The position numbers were made by a program, and so were the translations under genes. Below are positions 32,601 to 43,214 of a stretch of DNA of 64,000 nt, one piece after another (the stretch's first letter is position 1; each line of letters opens with the position of its first letter). Under the pieces are notes generated by a model. The model made no database searches and was not told the origin of the DNA. It worked only from the letters and a program-made list of their open reading frames with translations. The stretch covers positions 1 to 64,000 of the forward strand of contig JABLTG010000004.1 in assembly GCA_016618085.1 (NCBI GenBank), in the 5' to 3' direction. Source of the stretch: Neovahlkampfia damariscottae. Taxonomy: Eukaryota; Heterolobosea; Selenaionea; Neovahlkampfiida; Neovahlkampfiidae.

Positions 32601-33611
32601 GCAGAATATAAAGGAATTGTAGATAAAGTTAAATTACTTCAAGTTGAACTGAAGAATCAATTGGATGATTGTGATAAAGAAATTGAAATGTACGATAAAT
32701 CATCAAGATCACATTCAAAAGCATTTCAAAAATGTGAAGTTGATATTAAAGAATATGATGAATTTGATAAAAATGAAAAAGATGATTCACTTAGATTAAC
32801 AAATGAAGAATTGGATGAAATTGATGAAAATGATATCGGTTATAAATTTTCAATTCTTGATGCTGAATTGAATAATTTAAAAGATAAAATCAATTTAAGT
32901 TCAATCAAAGAATATCTTGAAAAAGAAAAAATTTATCTTGAACGTTTATCTGAATTAGAGAAAATAACAGAAATAAGAAATCAACAACAAAAAGAATATG
33001 ATGAATTAAGAAAGAAAAGGTTGGATGAATTCATGAAAGGATTCAGTCTAATCTCAATGAAATTAAAAGAAATTTATCAAATGATTACTTTAGGAGGTGA
33101 TGCTGAATTAGAATTAGTTGATTCATTAGATCCTTTTTCAGAAGGTATTATATTTTCTGTTAGACCTCCAAAAAAAAGTTGGAAGAATATTTCAAATTTG
33201 TCAGGTGGTGAAAAAACATTATCTTCATTGGCTTTAGTGTTTGCTCTTCATCATTATAAACCAACACCTATTTATGTCATGGATGAAATTGATGCTGCTT
33301 TAGATTTCAGAAATGTCTCAATCATTGCAAATTATATCAAGGAAAGAACAAAAAATGTTGCTCAATTCATTGTTATTTCTTTGAGAAATAATATGTTTGA
33401 ATTGGGTGATCGTTTAGTTGGTATTTATAAAACTGATAATGTTACAAAAACTGTTTGTATTGATCCAAATTCAATTGAAAATAAACTGATATCTTCATCA
33501 ACAGATAAACCAACCACTACAACTTCAACCACTACTTCAAAAAAAGTATCAAAAAATAAATCAAAAAATCAAGAAAAACAAAAAACAAATGAGACTATTG
33601 AATCACTTTAA
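29685..33611 (+). CDS. SMC4: Condensin subunit SMC4
   Basis: Exons 29685-29847, 29880-30247 and 30285-33611 give 1285 residues. The N-terminal ATPase half has [16 protein letters not shown] and a Walker A GPNGSGKSN split by the first intron. [20 protein letters not shown] is diagnostic for SMC4. Two long coiled coils flank a hinge (about 31.38-31.92 kb, ending [20 protein letters not shown]). The C-terminal half has the [18 protein letters not shown] signature and the Walker [14 protein letters not shown]4 pairs with SMC2 in condensin to compact mitotic chromosomes. A Thr/Ser/Lys-rich tail ends the protein. Promoter elements shared with KNL1 point to joint cell-cycle expression. Confidence 0.95.
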
Positions 33612-33693
33612 TTGGTGAATCTAAAAATAAGAACCAATAAAAAAAGTTTATTCCTTTAACTAACAATTATTTTTTGTTGTTGTACATAAAAAA

Positions 33694-34521
33694 ATGGAAG
33701 CATCTCAAGAAGATAGAGAGTGGAAAATTCTTGAAAACAAGATTGCTGACGACTGTACTGTTGAAATATTTATTAATTCAAAAAAAAATCAACAAGAGAA
33801 TTCAAAAGAAATTCCATCAAAACTTTATGCGTCTCCAAAATATGATTTGAAACAAGTGATAAAAGGTATTAAAGGAGACGACTTAGTTTTGATGGGTGTA
33901 CTAAAGGTAGTAAATGTAGAAAATGATGAAGAAGTTTTGAATCAGAAAAATGAAAAAATATTAAGTGTAACAACAGAAGGTGTTTTTAAAAAAAATAATG
34001 ATGAGTTGACAATTGATTTGAAATTCAAATTTGAAGATGTTTCATTCAACCACGCAAAAAAAAATTTTTGTCTCTTACTGGAATGATACTTTAAATTTAT
34101 TTTGACATTTATTTTAGGAAAGTTTTGACCCGAAAAATTTAGCTGAACCACTTTTAAGAATCAAGTCTGCAGCATTCAAAGTATTCTCATGATAACTAAC
34201 GATTCATCAAAGGTATTCGCACGAAAACCATCAAATGCTTCATTAAAGGAAAATAGTTCAACTGTTTCTCCAAATTCACCGAAAGTTGGAGAAAAAAGAA
34301 AATTGGATGTAACTTTGACTGAATATTTTTCATTTTTGGAAGATTTGATTGAACACTCAAATAACTTAGATGAAACTGAAAGGAAACCTGCTTTGGATGA
34401 TGCTATTCATAAATTAATTTCTGTTGAAACAACAAATTCTGAATTGTTGAGATCAACAAACTTATTACCTCCTTCAAAAAGAAAAAATTATTTAGCAAGT
34501 ACGTTTGAAAAAAAAAAATAA
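33694..34521 (+). CDS. Possible DNA-binding protein (beta-sandwich, CudA/Rel-like by pattern)
   Basis: Exons 33694-34080, 34118-34180 and 34213-34521 give 252 residues. After the joins, the middle reads FEDVSFNHAKKNFCLLLES, then FDPKNLAEPLLRIKSAAFKV, then FARKP. The pattern of a Lys-rich strand, PLL.I.S..FKV and ARKP recalls the end of immunoglobulin-like DNA-binding domains such as CudA or Rel proteins. This is pattern memory only, not a search. A basic KRKLD segment and a ~75-residue helical tail follow. The first intron is odd: no GT donor fits, and a 37-nt GA-AG intron is the most natural reading. A function in transcription is a guess. Confidence 0.5.
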
Positions 34522-34594
34522 ATATTTTTTAAAAATATTTCATTTTTTTAACAAATCTCCTGATTGGTGAATTTTTTTTAAACCAACAATTTCC

Positions 34595-37500
34595 ATGAAG
34601 AATAATCGATACGGGTTTGGTGCACTGGCAAAAGGATTCAACTTAGATAGTGTACCAGAAATAGAGAAAGCATTTAATAGTATGGATGGACAGTATTCCT
34701 TTCTTGAAGATCTTTATCAAGAGAAATCTTTGCGACAAATAAAAGAATCACTCTTTGTATCACCTTCAGCCAAAGAAAATCAATTTGTCAAGACAGATAA
34801 GAAAATCCAATACACTTTTTCACCAGGAAGATATCAAGTTGTGATTCAAAATTTATTAACGACCGGATCAACAACATTAGATTGTTCGTTCAAAGGCGGA
34901 AGTAATTTCTTGATTTTTTAATTTTTTTTGATAGAACGAAATGAATCAATGGAATTAAAACCAAACAAATCATGGGATTTTATCATTCAAATATTACCCG
35001 ACGAAGTTTTTTTTTTTTTTTTTCTAATTTTTGAAGAGTGTTCAAAAAATGGATTTTGTGCTGAAATCAAAATCAATATTCAATAAAATACCATATAATC
35101 TTGAAGTATTTAAAGTTATGGATCTTATTGATGAAAGAAGAGGAAATCTTTGTGAAAATGAAGAAAATATTTATAAATTTGATATCATTCCTGGTCAATA
35201 CAGAATTAGACTAACATCAAAAGATAAAACACCATTTTCTATAAAAATTAATTTTGGTGGACAAACAGAAAGTTCACAACCAACAACTTATGAAATATTT
35301 GATTCAAAATTATTCTCTATTCCAACCAGTTACCCTGTAATTATTTTATTTTAAATTTTAAATTTCAGCAATTATTTCATGGTTCTGTTGATGTTCATGT
35401 TATCATAAAAAATAAAACAAAAAAAGATTCAAAGTATTACTTACAAATCCTTCAAATTTATGGAATAGATGGTTTGTTATTTTTTAGGTTTTTTTTTTTG
35501 ACTTTTTAGAATTATCTGATATTGATGAAAGAAATGCTCGTATTATTGAAGAAGAAATAAAAAAAAAAGCAAATGAAGGATTTATTAAATTAGACTCTGA
35601 GTTATTAGTTTCATTGATGTATTATTGCCAAGAACAAGAATTTAAAAGTTTACATCAGTATGTTAAAAGAAAATTTAATGCTATTGAAACTTATAAAAAA
35701 ATGAAAGAAATGACTGAAAATTATGTTGACAAGAAGGAAAATGATTTCAAACAATTGAAATCATTTCTCACTTCAATCTCGAATTTTCAATTTTTGAATC
35801 CACAATTAAAGGTATCAGATTTTAAAGATTCGATACAAAAATTATTTGATGGGGTTTTGATGGATGAACAACTTCAAAGGGAACTTGAAGATGTTTTAGA
35901 TAATCCAACATTTGATTCTTTGGAAAAAATTTTAACACAATTTGAGGAAGAAACGAAAAAATTTAACAACATTCCAAGTGTTGAATTAAAAACGTTAATT
36001 GATAAATCAAATGAAATCTTTGTGAAAATGAAATTTATTTTTGAAATGAAAGATAAATTAAAACGATATTGTGATGAAAAAAATATCATTGAAATTGAAA
36101 ATACTTTAGAAAAAATGTATTCTTCTCCTTATTTGGAATTAATAGAAAAAGATATTATTATTGCTAAAAACTTATTGGAAGAATTGATCAAAAGAGAAGA
36201 AACTGTGTTGGAATTAAATTCTTTGATGAAAACAACAACAAAAGAGAATGCTTATATTTTAAAGAAATTCTTGAATGACAATCATGAAAGATTGAATGAT
36301 TATAATTACAAAAATGGTTTTGATTTATATTTATCATTGAGTGAAGTGGTAGTTCCAAATGTTGAAGAAAAAGTTGAAGAGAAAAAAGAATCACACAAAC
36401 CAAGGTCTTTAATGTCATTTTCAACTTTAGCTGAAAAAGCAAAAAAAATCAATGAAGAAATGACTGCTGAAGAAATCAAAGCAGAAGAAGATAGAATTAA
36501 AAAAGAAGAAGAAAAAAGAAAATTGAAACTTCAATTGGAAAAAGAAGAAGAAGAAAGAAAATTGAAACTAAAATTGGAAGAAGAAGAAAGAAAGAAACAA
36601 GAAGAAGAGAATCAAAGAAAACGAGAAGCAGAAGAAAGAAAAACTCAAGAAATCATTGAAAGAAGAAAAGAAAGAAAAAGAAAAAAATTGGAAAAAGAAC
36701 AAAGACTCAAAGACGAAAAAGAAAGAAAAGAAAAAGAAAGGGATGAAAAAATCATTACGATGAAGCAGAAACTAAAAGAAATGACGGCCAAAAGATTAAA
36801 AGCTGAAGATACAAGACAACAGCAAGAAATTCTTCTTGAAAAAGAAAAATTCAAAAGATTGAATCCAAAATTCAAATTACTCATGAAATCAGCTCAAGAA
36901 TTGCCAAAAATGGATATTGGTGGATTAAGTGATCCCTATGCGATTATCAATTTCGCAAATCAATCTTTCAAAACAGAAATCAAGAAAAAGACTTTAACAC
37001 CTATCTGGAATGAAGAATTTCAATTCAATGCAAGAGGATATTTAGATGACTCAATTCAAATTGAATTGTTTGACTGGAATAAATTACATTCAGATGAATA
37101 CATGGGAAGCATTGAAATACCATTGAGTTCATTAAAATTTGATGTAAACACACTTCAAATGAAATTGGAACATTTAAAAAATCCAAAGAAGTCCAAAGGT
37201 TCCATCACACTTGAAATAACTACTATTGGGTTTGGTATTGGTATTGGTGATTTACCTCCACTTGTTGAAATTCCAGATGAATATCTTGAGATGGAATTGG
37301 AAGATGATATTTTGTCACTTGAAAATCAAGAATTTTCAATTGAAAAATCTGATTCGAGTGATGATGAAGAACCGATTGAAAAAATCACTTCTTCTTCAAT
37401 GAAAGAAAATGTTATGGAAATACCTAAAAAAACAAATATCTCTAAAATTGACACCGAAACTGTGATTCAAGTGAAATCTGAAGTGGTATTACTTAAAGAA

Positions 37501-38974
37501 TCTTTTGAGGTCGAGACAAAAGAAGACTTTCAAGAAATGAGTTCTGTTGAAGAAAAAGAAGTTGAATCCAATGAGATTATAGAAAGCGAAAAAGAAATTG
37601 AATTATTTGTCAAAAATAAAGAAGAGCCAAAAAGTACAATAGATGAGAATATTAAACCAAGTACTCCTATCGAATTTCCAACAGAAATGGACATGCCAGA
37701 AGAATTATCCATTGAACAACAAGAAGAACTATTAAAATCACCACTTATTATCACTCCAAATAATGAATCTATGTTTCCAGATGAAAATGAAGAAATTAAT
37801 ACTATTCGAATATCCCTACCTCAAAAACCAAAACCCCTTGACAAAAAACTTCAAAAACTACTTGATCAGAAAAATCTCGAGAAAGAAAAAGAAAAGAAAA
37901 TCAATGAAAAGTTAATCATTTCTAGTCAAGAATTGAGTCACGAATTATTGACAATTTTACATCGAGAATTACTCAGATCAATGTATTCAAATGAAAGTCT
38001 TGTTATCACAAGAAAATCACCAAATTCAAAAGGTTTAGTTGATGCAATATTCAATGTTATCAACTACAAAAAGAAACCAAAATATTTATTATTAGAAAGA
38101 AGTTTCATTGAGATTTTCAGTAATCATCAATCACCTCAAATTCAAGAAATTGTGAAATATTTCTATGATCGAAAAATGTACCAAACAACGAAATATCTTG
38201 ATGAAAATATGAGTTTTCTTCAATTTGTATTGGATTGTAATTGCTTAGATCGTTTACTTAATTTCATAATTAATGACAGAATTTATTTAGAAGCTACCTA
38301 TGAACCAGATTCTATACTCTCAGGAAATATTTATAGAGATGATTTAATGTGTCTTTTAGATTTATTAAAACAAATCAAATTTATGCTAGGATATCTTCCA
38401 ATTATCACAAGTAATCAATTAAACCAAGAAAAAGAAAAAGAAATCAAAAATTTAAAAGTACTTTCTAAAACTATTTTACAATATTACTTGATGAAAAATG
38501 GAGATATTATAGGTATTGACACAAAAGAAAAAGGAACTTCTTTGACAAATTTAATCAGAACTAAATATATCCATGCCATTGAGCGTATTTGCTCTCATGG
38601 TTTGAGATTCAAAAGATTTGATTATAAATATCATATTTGGGAAATATTTGAAGCATTTGAATCAAACTCAAAGGCAATCATTTTCAAAGAAATGGTGAAT
38701 CATATTAGGTCTTTGAAATTGAAATCAAACTCTTTGAAATTTAAAATTCTAATTTGCTATTGTTTGAAGTAAGCAACCAATCGATAGTTAACATCTTTCA
38801 AGCAAAAAATTGTTGAGTGATGTGATTGAAGCAATTTTCTCAGACCAAAAATTATTGAATTTTTTTTATGTGAAAGGAACTCTTTGGAATGACAATGAAG
38901 CAAAAAATTTAATTTTTGAACAATTATCACCAATGTCCAATTTGAAATTAGAAATTGATCCAAATAAATTATAA
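34595..38974 (+). CDS. Large coiled-coil protein with central C2 domain
   Basis: Exons 34595-34901, 34935-35005, 35037-35336, 35369-35471, 35510-38768 and 38803-38974 give 1403 residues. The N-terminal ~300 residues form an unrecognised globular region with repeated beta-type segments (FSPGRYQVVIQNLL; DIIPGQYRIRLTS). A Glu/Lys/Arg coiled coil runs from about 36.4 to 36.85 kb. It is followed by a C2 domain (about residues 714-830): SAQELPKMDIGGLSDPYAII and FDWNKLHSDEYMG. Several but not all calcium-binding Asp positions are present (the second loop has Asn and Ser). An acidic linker and a ~330-residue helical C-terminal domain follow. A membrane-binding, possibly calcium-responsive scaffold is likely. 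A RasGAP-like C-terminus was considered, but no arginine-finger motif was seen. Confidence 0.75.
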
Positions 38975-39016
38975 TGTTTTTTATTGTAGAAAGTTTTATT
39001 GAAGGTAACAAATTTT

Positions 39017-40351
39017 TTATTTTTTTGAATCTATTTTAGTTCCAAGATCAGGTGGTCCATCTGTTACTATTGGAACATCTTTGTTTTGTACTGTTGAAGT
39101 AGGTGTAGTTGTTTTCATATATCCAGTTGATGTAGGTATTGTATTGATTGTGTTTGATGCAGATGATGGTGTTCCACTGTAGACCCATTGACCGTTAATG
39201 AAACTCCACCCATTTGTTGGATTTGAATTCACAACATTATTACCTCCATTGTTTGCTGGAGGTGATGTCACTGATCCTGTATTTACTGCTACATCTTTTT
39301 TATAATGATCACTAAGATATGATAGCATTGCATCTATTGCATTCATTTCATTTTTGATGTGAGCCGTTGCATAAGCATAGTCATTTTGTGCAACTGACAA
39401 AGAGTATTCACATTTTGATACTAAACTATTCACAGCTGCTGTATTTCCCATAATAGAAGCAATACTCAAAGCATCTTGACGTTTTTTAAGAGCCAGATCG
39501 ACAATAGATTTCATATGTTCTTCTTCAGCAGTTATATTTTTTTTCAAAGCATATAATGAAGAGATCACAATATGTAATTCTGGATGATGTCTTGTTATCG
39601 ACCCTTGAACAATTTCACTTTTAATTTGTGGATTGTTTTTTGCTTGAAGAGCAATCATCTTTTGATCAAGGTTTGCAATTTCTGCTACTAAATTATTTTT
39701 CAAATTATTTGCTGTGGTTGTTTGAACTGGAGTTTCAGTTGAAGTTGGAGATACAACATAATTTGGTGTATTTGGAGTTGATGTAACTATCACCCCATTG
39801 TTGCTATTTCCTGAATATGGAGTGAACATCCATTGACCTTCAGTTGCTGATGTTCTGACATAATTCCAAACACCGGTATCAGTTGGATTTGTATTTACAT
39901 GAGTTGGCATTGATTGTTGGTAATTTGGTTGCACACTATTAGTGGAATATGGTTGTCCATTTCCACTGAATGAGTTAGTTGGTGCTGTTGCACTATTTGG
40001 TGTGAAAATCCATTCACCTTCAGTTCCGGATGTTCTAACATAATTCCAAACACCATTGTTTGTTGGATTCACATTCACATCTGTATTTCCATTGTTTGTC
40101 GGTACGGATGCTATATTTTGTGTTGTGTGTGTTGTTGAATAACTTCCTGTATTTGATGCAGTAGATGAAGTCACAATTGTATTTGGAGGATTAGATGGGG
40201 CTTCTGGAGTTGTTGGAACACTTGGGGTTGTTGTAGTTGCACCTGGATGAAAATACGACCAACTGTTTGAAGTAGAAGTTTGATCTTCATGTCCAAGGTC
40301 AGAACAACTCAAACCTATGAATATCAGTAAAAGTACAATGACGATTTTCAT
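39017..40351 (-). CDS. Secreted Thr/Ser/Pro-rich repeat protein
   Basis: Single exon, 444 residues. A signal peptide (MKIVIVLLLIFIGLSC) is followed by a low-complexity extracellular region, a central helical segment (about residues 215-345) and another low-complexity region. A motif of the form NPTNNGVWNYVRTSGTEGEW followed by IFTP occurs twice near the start. A degenerate form, NPTNGWSFINGQWVYS, is near the end. The composition suits a heavily O-glycosylated wall, matrix or cyst protein. Unlike most genes here it has no close CCAAT motif, but has a TTTATATTG stretch upstream. It sits next to another secreted repeat protein in the same orientation. Confidence 0.75.
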   Translation of the reverse strand: MKIVIVLLLIFIGLSCSDLGHEDQTSTSNSWSYFHPGATTTTPSVPTTPEAPSNPPNTIVTSSTASNTGSYSTTHTTQNIASVPTNNGNTDVNVNPTNNGVWNYVRTSGTEGEWIFTPNSATAPTNSFSGNGQPYSTNSVQPNYQQSMPTHVNTNPTDTGVWNYVRTSATEGQWMFTPYSGNSNNGVIVTSTPNTPNYVVSPTSTETPVQTTTANNLKNNLVAEIANLDQKMIALQAKNNPQIKSEIVQGSITRHHPELHIVISSLYALKKNITAEEEHMKSIVDLALKKRQDALSIASIMGNTAAVNSLVSKCEYSLSVAQNDYAYATAHIKNEMNAIDAMLSYLSDHYKKDVAVNTGSVTSPPANNGGNNVVNSNPTNGWSFINGQWVYSGTPSSASNTINTIPTSTGYMKTTTPTSTVQNKDVPIVTDGPPDLGTKIDSKK

Positions 40352-40492
40352 TCTTTGTTTTGTTTGAAGTTGAAGAGAAGATCAAATTTTGTTTTCAATA
40401 TAAACCACACAAAATAACTAAATTTGGAAATTGGGATGATCAAAGAATGTTTAGGAAATTCGTATTGTTGAAAAAAATCTTTATTTTTTCAT

Positions 40493-41089
40493 TTAGAGGA
40501 TGATATTTCCAGCTCCGTATTTGCTTGCTGTTGCTGTAACAACAGGTGCAGCTCCATATCCACCAGCTGTCACTACAGGTGCCGCGACTCCATATCCACC
40601 ATAAACAGGTGCTGCTACACCATATCCAGATGTGACAACAGGAGCTGCAACACCATATCCACCATATCCAGATGTAGCAGCTGTAACTGTTGCACCTCCA
40701 ACTTTACTTGCTGTTGCCGTCACGACAGGTGCTCCATATCCACCAGCTGTTACTACAGGAGATGCTACTCCATATCCACCATAAACAGGTGCTGCTACTC
40801 CATACCCACCATACACCGGAGCTGCTACTCCATATCCTCCGTAAACTGGGGCAGCAACTCCATATCCTCCGTAAACTGGGGCAGCAACTCCGTATCCTCC
40901 ATATACTGGAGCTGCAACTCCATATCCTCCATAAACAGGTGCAGCTACTCCATATCCTCCATAAACTGGAGCAGCTACACCGAAACGTGAAGCTGTTGGT
41001 ATACCAGCAGTAACTGTTGCGGCAGTTTTACCGTAAGCCAAAGCATATGTAAACAATGCCAACATTAAAAAATATCCTAAACTTTTCAT
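40493..41089 (-). CDS. Secreted Gly/Tyr/Val repeat protein (GVAAPVYGGY repeats)
   Basis: Single exon, 198 residues from the ATG at 41089, with a signal peptide (MKSLGYFLMLALFTYALA). The mature part is built of about seven tandem GVAAPVYGGY decamers. A GGYGAPVVTATASK segment follows, then one more decamer and a second copy of the GGYGAAPVVTATASK-type ending. The 30-bp DNA units differ mainly at third positions (GGA/GGG/GGT, GCT/GCA), so the protein repeat is selected. The composition resembles silk-, elastin- or chorion-type structural proteins, so a wall, cyst or adhesive matrix is likely. Opposite-strand reading frames through the repeat are by-products of its periodicity. Confidence 0.8.
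   Translation of the reverse strand: MKSLGYFLMLALFTYALAYGKTAATVTAGIPTASRFGVAAPVYGGYGVAAPVYGGYGVAAPVYGGYGVAAPVYGGYGVAAPVYGGYGVAAPVYGGYGVAAPVYGGYGVASPVVTAGGYGAPVVTATASKVGGATVTAATSGYGGYGVAAPVVTSGYGVAAPVYGGYGVAAPVVTAGGYGAAPVVTATASKYGAGNIIL
40683..40990. repeat. 30-bp tandem repeat inside the secreted protein gene
   Basis: Tandem 30-bp units encode GVAAPVYGGY on the minus strand. They are near-identical, with changes mostly at synonymous positions. Such arrays commonly change copy number between strains. Confidence 0.8.
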
Positions 41090-41215
41090 CTTATACTTAA
41101 TTCTTTGGTGAATTAGATTCAATAAATAATCTGGATTTGATTCTTCTTTTATTGAAATAAATTAGACCATATTTAGAAGATCAGCAAAATTTTAATGATC
41201 CCAAGATCGAAACTT

Positions 41216-42330
41216 TTATTCGCTCTTCATTTTACTTAATGCAGTAATATAAGGATGGCTCATTGCTTCTTTAGCAGTCATACGTTTTTGATGATCATAA
41301 ACTAATAATTTTTCCAAGAAATCAATTGCATCAGGAGTAGCCAAATCAGCATTATCTTTTTTAACAAAATCTTTAAACGCTTTTTTTGGATATTTTTTTC
41401 TTGAAAGTAAACCATCAAAATGATGTGATAATTTCAAATTATATTTTTCCAAATATTTGTATAAATCTTCAGTTCCTAAAACTTGAGCAATTTTAACTAA
41501 TTGATAGTAATTATCTTTGCCTTGAAAGAATGGTTCTTTTTTGAAAATCATTGCAGCAAACATACATCCTAAAGACCATAAATCTAAAGAGTAATCATAA
41601 TCACGCAAATCAACTAAAAGTTCAGGTCCTTTGAAATATCTTGAAGCAACTCTTACATTGTATTCTTTACCAGCATGATAATATTCAGCTAAACCCCAAT
41701 CAATTAATCTTAATTGTCTTTTTTTATGATCAATAACAATGTTATGTGGCTGAAAAATTTAAAAAAAAAAAAAAAAAAAAACTTTAACATCTCGATGCAT
41801 GATTCCCATAGAATGACAAAAGTCAAGAGCCTTTAGAACTTCATTTATATAAAATCTAACATCATAATCATTGAATGTTGGATATAAAGTTCTAAAATCT
41901 ATGTTATCAACATATTCTGTAATTAAAGATGGTGTTTTTGATTGTTCATGTCTTACAACATCTAAAAGTTGTATAACATTTGTACCTCCACAGAGATTTT
42001 GAAGAATTGTAATTTCTCTTTTAATTTTTTTTTTTTTAACTGGTTTGAGAACTTTGATAACACATTTTACATTGTTGAGACAATTTACACCTTCAAAAAC
42101 TTTAAAAAAAAATTGTTAAAAAAAACAAAAATTTCCTTCTTACCTTCACTGTATTTTCCTCTTCCAATTTTTCTAACTACTTCATAATTTTCTTGGTCAT
42201 TCCAGTCAATAGAAGCATTTTCATAATCCCAGTATTCTTTTGGTTTATTATCATTCACATCGGAATATACTTTGGAAATAGAAGTATGTTGACTCATTCT
42301 TAACTGTTTAGTAAGTTTGAACAATTTCAT
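41216..42330 (-). CDS. CK2A: Casein kinase II catalytic subunit alpha
   Basis: Exons 42330-42144, 42099-41783 and 41749-41216 give 345 residues, full family length. [20 protein letters not shown] opens as in CK2 alpha. The glycine loop GRGKYSEVFEG is formed across intron 1, [17 protein letters not shown] includes the CK2-specific basic cluster, and [13 protein letters not shown] (catalytic loop) is joined across intron 2. DWGLAEYY (DWG instead of DFG) is diagnostic, and [10 protein letters not shown] and [14 protein letters not shown] follow. CK2 is a constitutive acidophilic Ser/Thr kinase acting in nucleus and cytoplasm. Met12 (42297) is an alternative start. Confidence 0.95.
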
Positions 42331-42388
42331 TGGTTAATAAAAACAACCAATTAAAATTAAATTTGGTTCAAATTCTTTTGTGTTAACT

Positions 42389-43158
42389 TTATTTGAAATA
42401 TTTTGATATAGTTGAATCCCATATCCATTTTGCGAACATTCCATCTTGTATTCTTTCATCTAAAAATTTCCATGTGTCTTGATAATTCTCCGATTCATCA
42501 GTAAGCATATAAATCTCTGTCATCCCATACACAGAACAAAGAACACCTCTTTTAAGATACCAGTCAATCTTTAAAAAATTAAAATTGAAGGAATTACATT
42601 TGCATCATTTTGATTTGCTAAATGACAAACTTCATCAATAAAAACTCCTAATAAATACATTGATGATATCAAATTTTCAGGTAATAAAGCTATAGCCATT
42701 GCTTCATGAAATTCTTTTTTAAATTCCTGATTTAATTCTAATCTGATTTTTATTGCATTTGTTACTATTTGTTGTGATGTCATATTATTTTTTTCGATTA
42801 AAATTTGTAATTTTGATATTGCTTCTTTATTAGTTTTCATGATATAATATTGAACTAAATCATAAATTCCATTTGGAAACATTGCATGCGACATTTCACT
42901 CAAACCCTCTTGTTTGACTGAATTTGTAATTGAATCCATTGTCCATCCAAATTCATGTACATTTGTTAATGATTTTTCAAGTATATAATTTTTAAAATCC
43001 TCATTACTTTTTGATGAAAACAAAAAATTAAAAAAAAAAAAAAAAAACTCTGTGAATTTCTCATGAGAATTTGTTGTGTTTTTGATGTTTTCTGTGTTGT
43101 AAAATCTTATTCTTTTTGTAAAAAAGAAATTTTTTTTCACTTTCTTCATCAAATTCAT
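42389..43158 (-). CDS. COQ9: Ubiquinone biosynthesis protein COQ9
   Basis: Exons 43158-43049, 43006-42598 and 42568-42389 give 232 residues. A basic N-terminus (MNLMKKVKKNFFFTKRIRF) looks like a mitochondrial presequence. The rest follows COQ9: VHEFGWTMDSITNSVKQEGL, SHAMFPNGIYDLVQYYI, then IDWYLKRGVLCSVYGMTEIY and QDTWKFLDERI. COQ9 binds lipid and presents coenzyme Q intermediates to COQ7 in the mitochondrial matrix. The gene therefore implies a respiring or at least ubiquinone-making mitochondrion. It is divergent from the GT13 gene with a 56-bp spacer. Confidence 0.93.
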
Positions 43159-43214
43159 TCCTTCAAAAAAAGAATTTAATTGGACAATTTTTTCAAAGCT
43201 ATTCACAACAACAA
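43159..43214. promoter_or_regulatory. 56-bp divergent promoter of COQ9 and the GT13 gene
   Basis: This is the complete spacer between two start codons. A single ATTGG at 43179-43183 (CCAAT on the other strand) is the only recognised element and is presumably shared by both genes. Confidence 0.45.

Noticed and set aside
34189-34521. Separate small gene starting at ATG 34189
   Set aside because: That ATG lies inside an intron (34181-34212). Splicing gives SAAFKVFARKP continuous with the upstream exons.
37900-38770. RasGAP domain at the end of the C2 protein
   Set aside because: The helical pattern is loosely similar, but no FLR or arginine-finger motif is visible.
40690-41013. Plus-strand frame opposite the GVAAPVYGGY gene
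   Set aside because: It is a mirror of the 30-bp repeat with no signal or family match; the minus frame has a signal peptide and synonymous third-position changes.
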